A DNA stretch of 7,802 nt from Spirochaetales bacterium. GTDB lineage: Bacteria; Spirochaetota; Spirochaetia; SZUA-6; DRHE01. The notes below the pieces were generated by a model. That model saw only the letters and a list, made by a program, of their open reading frames with translations, was not told the origin of the DNA and did no database searches. The stretch is taken from positions 1 to 7,802 of the forward strand of contig JAFGQJ010000114.1 in the NCBI GenBank assembly GCA_016935715.1, in the 5' to 3' direction. The position numbers were made by a program, and so were the translations under genes. The stretch's first letter is position 1, and each line of letters starts with the position of its first letter. Below, one piece after another: positions 5,984 through 7,802 of the stretch.

Positions 5984-6697
5984 ATGGGGCTGTTTAGCCG
6001 TTTCAAACGGGCCGTCAAGTCCAATATCAACGATATGATCAGCAGGGCGGAGAACCCTGAAAAGATGCTCAACCAGCTGATCGTGGAGATGAACGAGCAA
6101 CTGATCGAATCGAAAAAGACCGTGGCTGCCGCGATCGCAGACGAGAAGAAACTGGAGCGCCAGATGGCGACGAACCGGGACCAGGCCGCCGAATGGGAGC
6201 GGAAAGCCATGCTGGCCGTGAAGGCCGGGCAGGATGAGATGGCCAAGGAAGCGCTGCTGCGCAAGCAGGACTACGATAATACCGCCCGCCAGTATCAGGG
6301 TCAGTGGCAGGCTCAGCACGAGTCCGTAGAGCAGTTGAAGGGTGCTCTGCGTCAGCTGCAGCAGAAGATCGAAGAAGCCCAGCGGAAGAAGAATCTGCTC
6401 ATCGCCAGAGCGAAGCGGGCGGAAGCGCAGAAGAGGATGCAGCAGACGATGGGCAACATGGCCGATACATCCGCCTTCGAGGTGTTCGATCGGATGAGCG
6501 AACGGGTCGAGCAGATCGAGGCGGAGGTCGACGCCATGCGGGAGATCGAAGCCTCGGGAAGCGAAGATACTTTGGAGCGGCAGTTTAAGGCCCTGGAGGC
6601 TTCCGAATCTTCCGCCGACAAACTGCTGGAAGACCTCAAGGCCAAGATGGCCCGGCTGGAAGACAAGACCGATAGAAACGAAAAAGAACAGGGATAG
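5984..6697 (+). CDS. pspA: PspA/IM30-family phage shock protein A
   Basis: A 237-residue ESCRT-III-like membrane-stress protein; the family forms large rings or rods on the inner face of the cytoplasmic membrane and limits proton leakage. The N-terminal amphipathic helix MGLFSRFKRAVKSNINDMI (1-19) is the membrane anchor, followed by the typical ENPEKMLNQLI (23-33). Nearly all the rest is charged coiled coil, including WERKAMLAVKAG and EALLRKQDY, the conserved hairpin region, and a tail ending NEKEQG. The length is slightly above the E. coli protein (about 220). A GGGAGG ribosome site (5971-5976) precedes the ATG. It follows the YbjN-like gene by 13 bp and is followed, partly out of frame, by a winged-helix regulator gene. 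No pspF, pspB or pspC is in the window, so control differs from the enterobacterial system. Confidence 0.95.
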   Translation: MGLFSRFKRAVKSNINDMISRAENPEKMLNQLIVEMNEQLIESKKTVAAAIADEKKLERQMATNRDQAAEWERKAMLAVKAGQDEMAKEALLRKQDYDNTARQYQGQWQAQHESVEQLKGALRQLQQKIEEAQRKKNLLIARAKRAEAQKRMQQTMGNMADTSAFEVFDRMSERVEQIEAEVDAMREIEASGSEDTLERQFKALEASESSADKLLEDLKAKMARLEDKTDRNEKEQG

Positions 6698-6752
6698 CGG
6701 GTCCCCCCTCTCGGTTCTGCTGGTCAGCCGGGACCAGCTGCTCATCGAGCGT

Positions 6753-7349
6753 TTGGCTCAATATTTCCGAAAAAATCCCCTGGTCTCGATCACTCCCTCG
6801 CCGGGGTTGCTGCTGCGCAGTGGGTTCGACGCCGCTTTGATCCCGGCTTCCCTGCTGTTGGATCCGGTTTTCCCGCGAACCGAGGCGATCAACCGTCTAA
6901 CCGCATTCGGCTGCGCCCTGATCTGTTTCGGAGCCGCGGAGCTGCTGCCGGGATGTTACCTGGCCGGCTGCAGCGACTATCTCAAACAGCCGTGGAGCCC
7001 GCAGGAGCTGGAGTGGCGGGTCCGAAAGCTCTGCAAAGCCAGGGAGGAGTCCATGAGCTTCTCATGGGGCAGATTCGACATCCGCAGCCTGGAGCTGAGC
7101 TCGCCTGCCGGGAGCTGTACACTGAACGCACAGGAGCGCAGCATTCTCCGCATGCTGGCTGCGAACAGGGGAGAGCCGGTGTCCCGGGAGGCTCTGTACT
7201 ACGGTATCTGGGGGAGAGCCGGGGCTTCGAAAAGCCGAGTGGCGGACATGCACATCGCCTCCCTTCGCAGGAAGCTGCGAACCCTGTTTCCAGACAGCCC
7301 TCCGTGCATCCGCTCGGTCCGGGGTATCGGCTATCTGATCGTGAAGTAG
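6753..7349 (+). CDS. OmpR/PhoB-type winged-helix regulator with degenerate receiver
   Basis: The C-terminal ~95 residues are a clear OmpR/PhoB winged helix: CTLNAQERSILRMLAANRGEPVSREAL, then GIWG, SRVADMHIASLRRKL and the wing SVRGIGYLIVK. The N-terminal part is receiver-like, but the phospho-acceptor strand reads ALIPASLL with no Asp. The switch strand CALICFGA lacks the usual Thr/Ser, and only the Lys-Pro-type strand DYLKQPW is retained, so control by phosphorylation is unlikely. The first listed start, TTG at 6753, cuts off an evident first strand: reading the same frame back gives LSVLLVSRDQLLIERL from about 6708. No ATG, GTG or TTG occurs in that frame between the stop at 6495 and 6753; only CTG (6717, 6720) and ATA codons (6567, 6672) do. 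The true start is therefore unresolved. It directly follows pspA and probably regulates this cluster. Confidence 0.82.
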   Translation: MAQYFRKNPLVSITPSPGLLLRSGFDAALIPASLLLDPVFPRTEAINRLTAFGCALICFGAAELLPGCYLAGCSDYLKQPWSPQELEWRVRKLCKAREESMSFSWGRFDIRSLELSSPAGSCTLNAQERSILRMLAANRGEPVSREALYYGIWGRAGASKSRVADMHIASLRRKLRTLFPDSPPCIRSVRGIGYLIVK

Positions 7350-7360
7350 GGTCTTGCGAT

Positions 7361-7375
7361 CCGCTGCGACAGCGG
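7361..7375. terminator. compact hairpin between convergent genes, possible terminator
   Basis: CCGCTG (7361-7366), loop CGA and CAGCGG (7370-7375) make a perfect 6-bp GC-rich stem in the 47-bp gap between two convergent stops. Position fits a bidirectional terminator, but there is no T-run on either strand. Confidence 0.35.
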
Positions 7376-7396
7376 CTGCGCCGAAGCAGGACAGGT

Positions 7397-7771
7397 TCAG
7401 ACGACGTAGGGACGAGAGAGCTGATCCTCCATCCTGTCCAGGAGCTGTTCGAAGGTGAAGGGTTTCACCAGGTAGTCGGCGGCGCCGGCCCGCCTGGCCT
7501 TGTCGATGGTAACCGAGTCGGAGCGGGAGGAGATCATGATGATCGGGGTATCTTCGTAGTCCTCCAGATTCTTCAGCAGCGAGCAGGCTTCGATCCCGTC
7601 GACTCCCGGCAGGGCAACGTCCAGGATGATCAAATCGAAGCGTTTGGCTCGAGCTTTCGCGTACCCTTCGGCCGCGCTTGCGGCGGTCTCCACCTCGAAT
7701 CCCTTCTGCCGGAGATTGAAGCGAAGCAGCGTTCCGACGGAGGATTCGTCGTCGATGACCAGAACATCCAT
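7397..7771 (-). CDS. single-domain CheY-like response regulator
   Basis: A 124-residue stand-alone receiver. It has the acidic pair Asp7/Asp8 (VIDDES), phospho-acceptor Asp51 (LIILDVALPGVDG), switch Ser81 (IIMISSRS) and Lys103 (DYLVKPF), so unlike its neighbour it should be phosphorylated normally. The sequence ends a few residues after the last helix (QLSRPYVV), with no output domain. A good ribosome site (GGAAGG) lies just upstream of the ATG at 7771. No kinase, chemotaxis gene or other partner is visible; the gene upstream lies beyond the window edge. It could act in a phosphorelay or by binding another protein. It converges on the winged-helix gene, so cotranscription with the pspA cluster is excluded. 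Confidence 0.93.
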   Translation of the reverse strand: MDVLVIDDESSVGTLLRFNLRQKGFEVETAASAAEGYAKARAKRFDLIILDVALPGVDGIEACSLLKNLEDYEDTPIIMISSRSDSVTIDKARRAGAADYLVKPFTFEQLLDRMEDQLSRPYVV

Positions 7772-7802
7772 GATCCTTCCACTTTACCCCGCCGGCACGA
7801 AA

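Noticed and set aside
5732..6745. Minus-strand open frame (337 codons) opposite the YbjN-like gene and pspA
   Set aside because: It spans two well-supported genes in antisense and gives a Leu/His/Gly-rich sequence typical of reversed coiled-coil coding.

Overview
This looks like a stretch of an ordinary, fairly GC-rich bacterial chromosome. It holds eleven protein-coding genes and no sign of phage, IS elements, CRISPR, tRNA or rRNA. No gene is a decisive taxonomic marker. The Gram-negative envelope genes (a PldB-type lysophospholipase, a lipoprotein, PspA) and the mix of regulators would fit a free-living spirochaete. A delta-proteobacterial-type lineage is also possible, and this placement is a weak inference.

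Left part (1-2201, minus strand): a candidate operon read right to left. It contains a putative lipoprotein of unknown function, an alpha/beta hydrolase closely resembling lysophospholipase L2 (PldB), and an FxsA-family membrane protein. A ~100 bp divergent region with two short perfect dyads separates it from the next gene.

Centre (2292-4721): a plus-strand NtrC-type response regulator consists of a receiver and a sigma-54 AAA+ ATPase, and stops exactly where a Fis-type DNA-binding domain would begin. It converges on two minus-strand genes, a TrmJ-like tRNA 2'-O-methyltransferase followed by a small exported protein of unknown function.

Right part (4722-7349, plus strand): an AT-rich intergenic region of ~230 bp ends in a consensus sigma-70 promoter (TTGACA, 16 bp, TATAAT). 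This drives a compact cluster: a STAS anti-sigma-antagonist-like protein with a C-terminal zinc ribbon, a small YbjN-like protein, PspA/IM30, and a winged-helix regulator with a degenerate receiver. The last gene has no ordinary start codon for its apparent first beta strand. A single-domain CheY-like receiver (7397-7771, minus) converges on it.

The most interesting unit is this STAS-zinc-ribbon / YbjN-like / PspA / pseudo-receiver-winged-helix cluster. It reads like a self-contained envelope-stress module in which the usual PspF-type activator is replaced by other regulatory parts. Next in interest is the activator without a DNA-binding domain and with an altered GAFTGA loop (GAYTDA).
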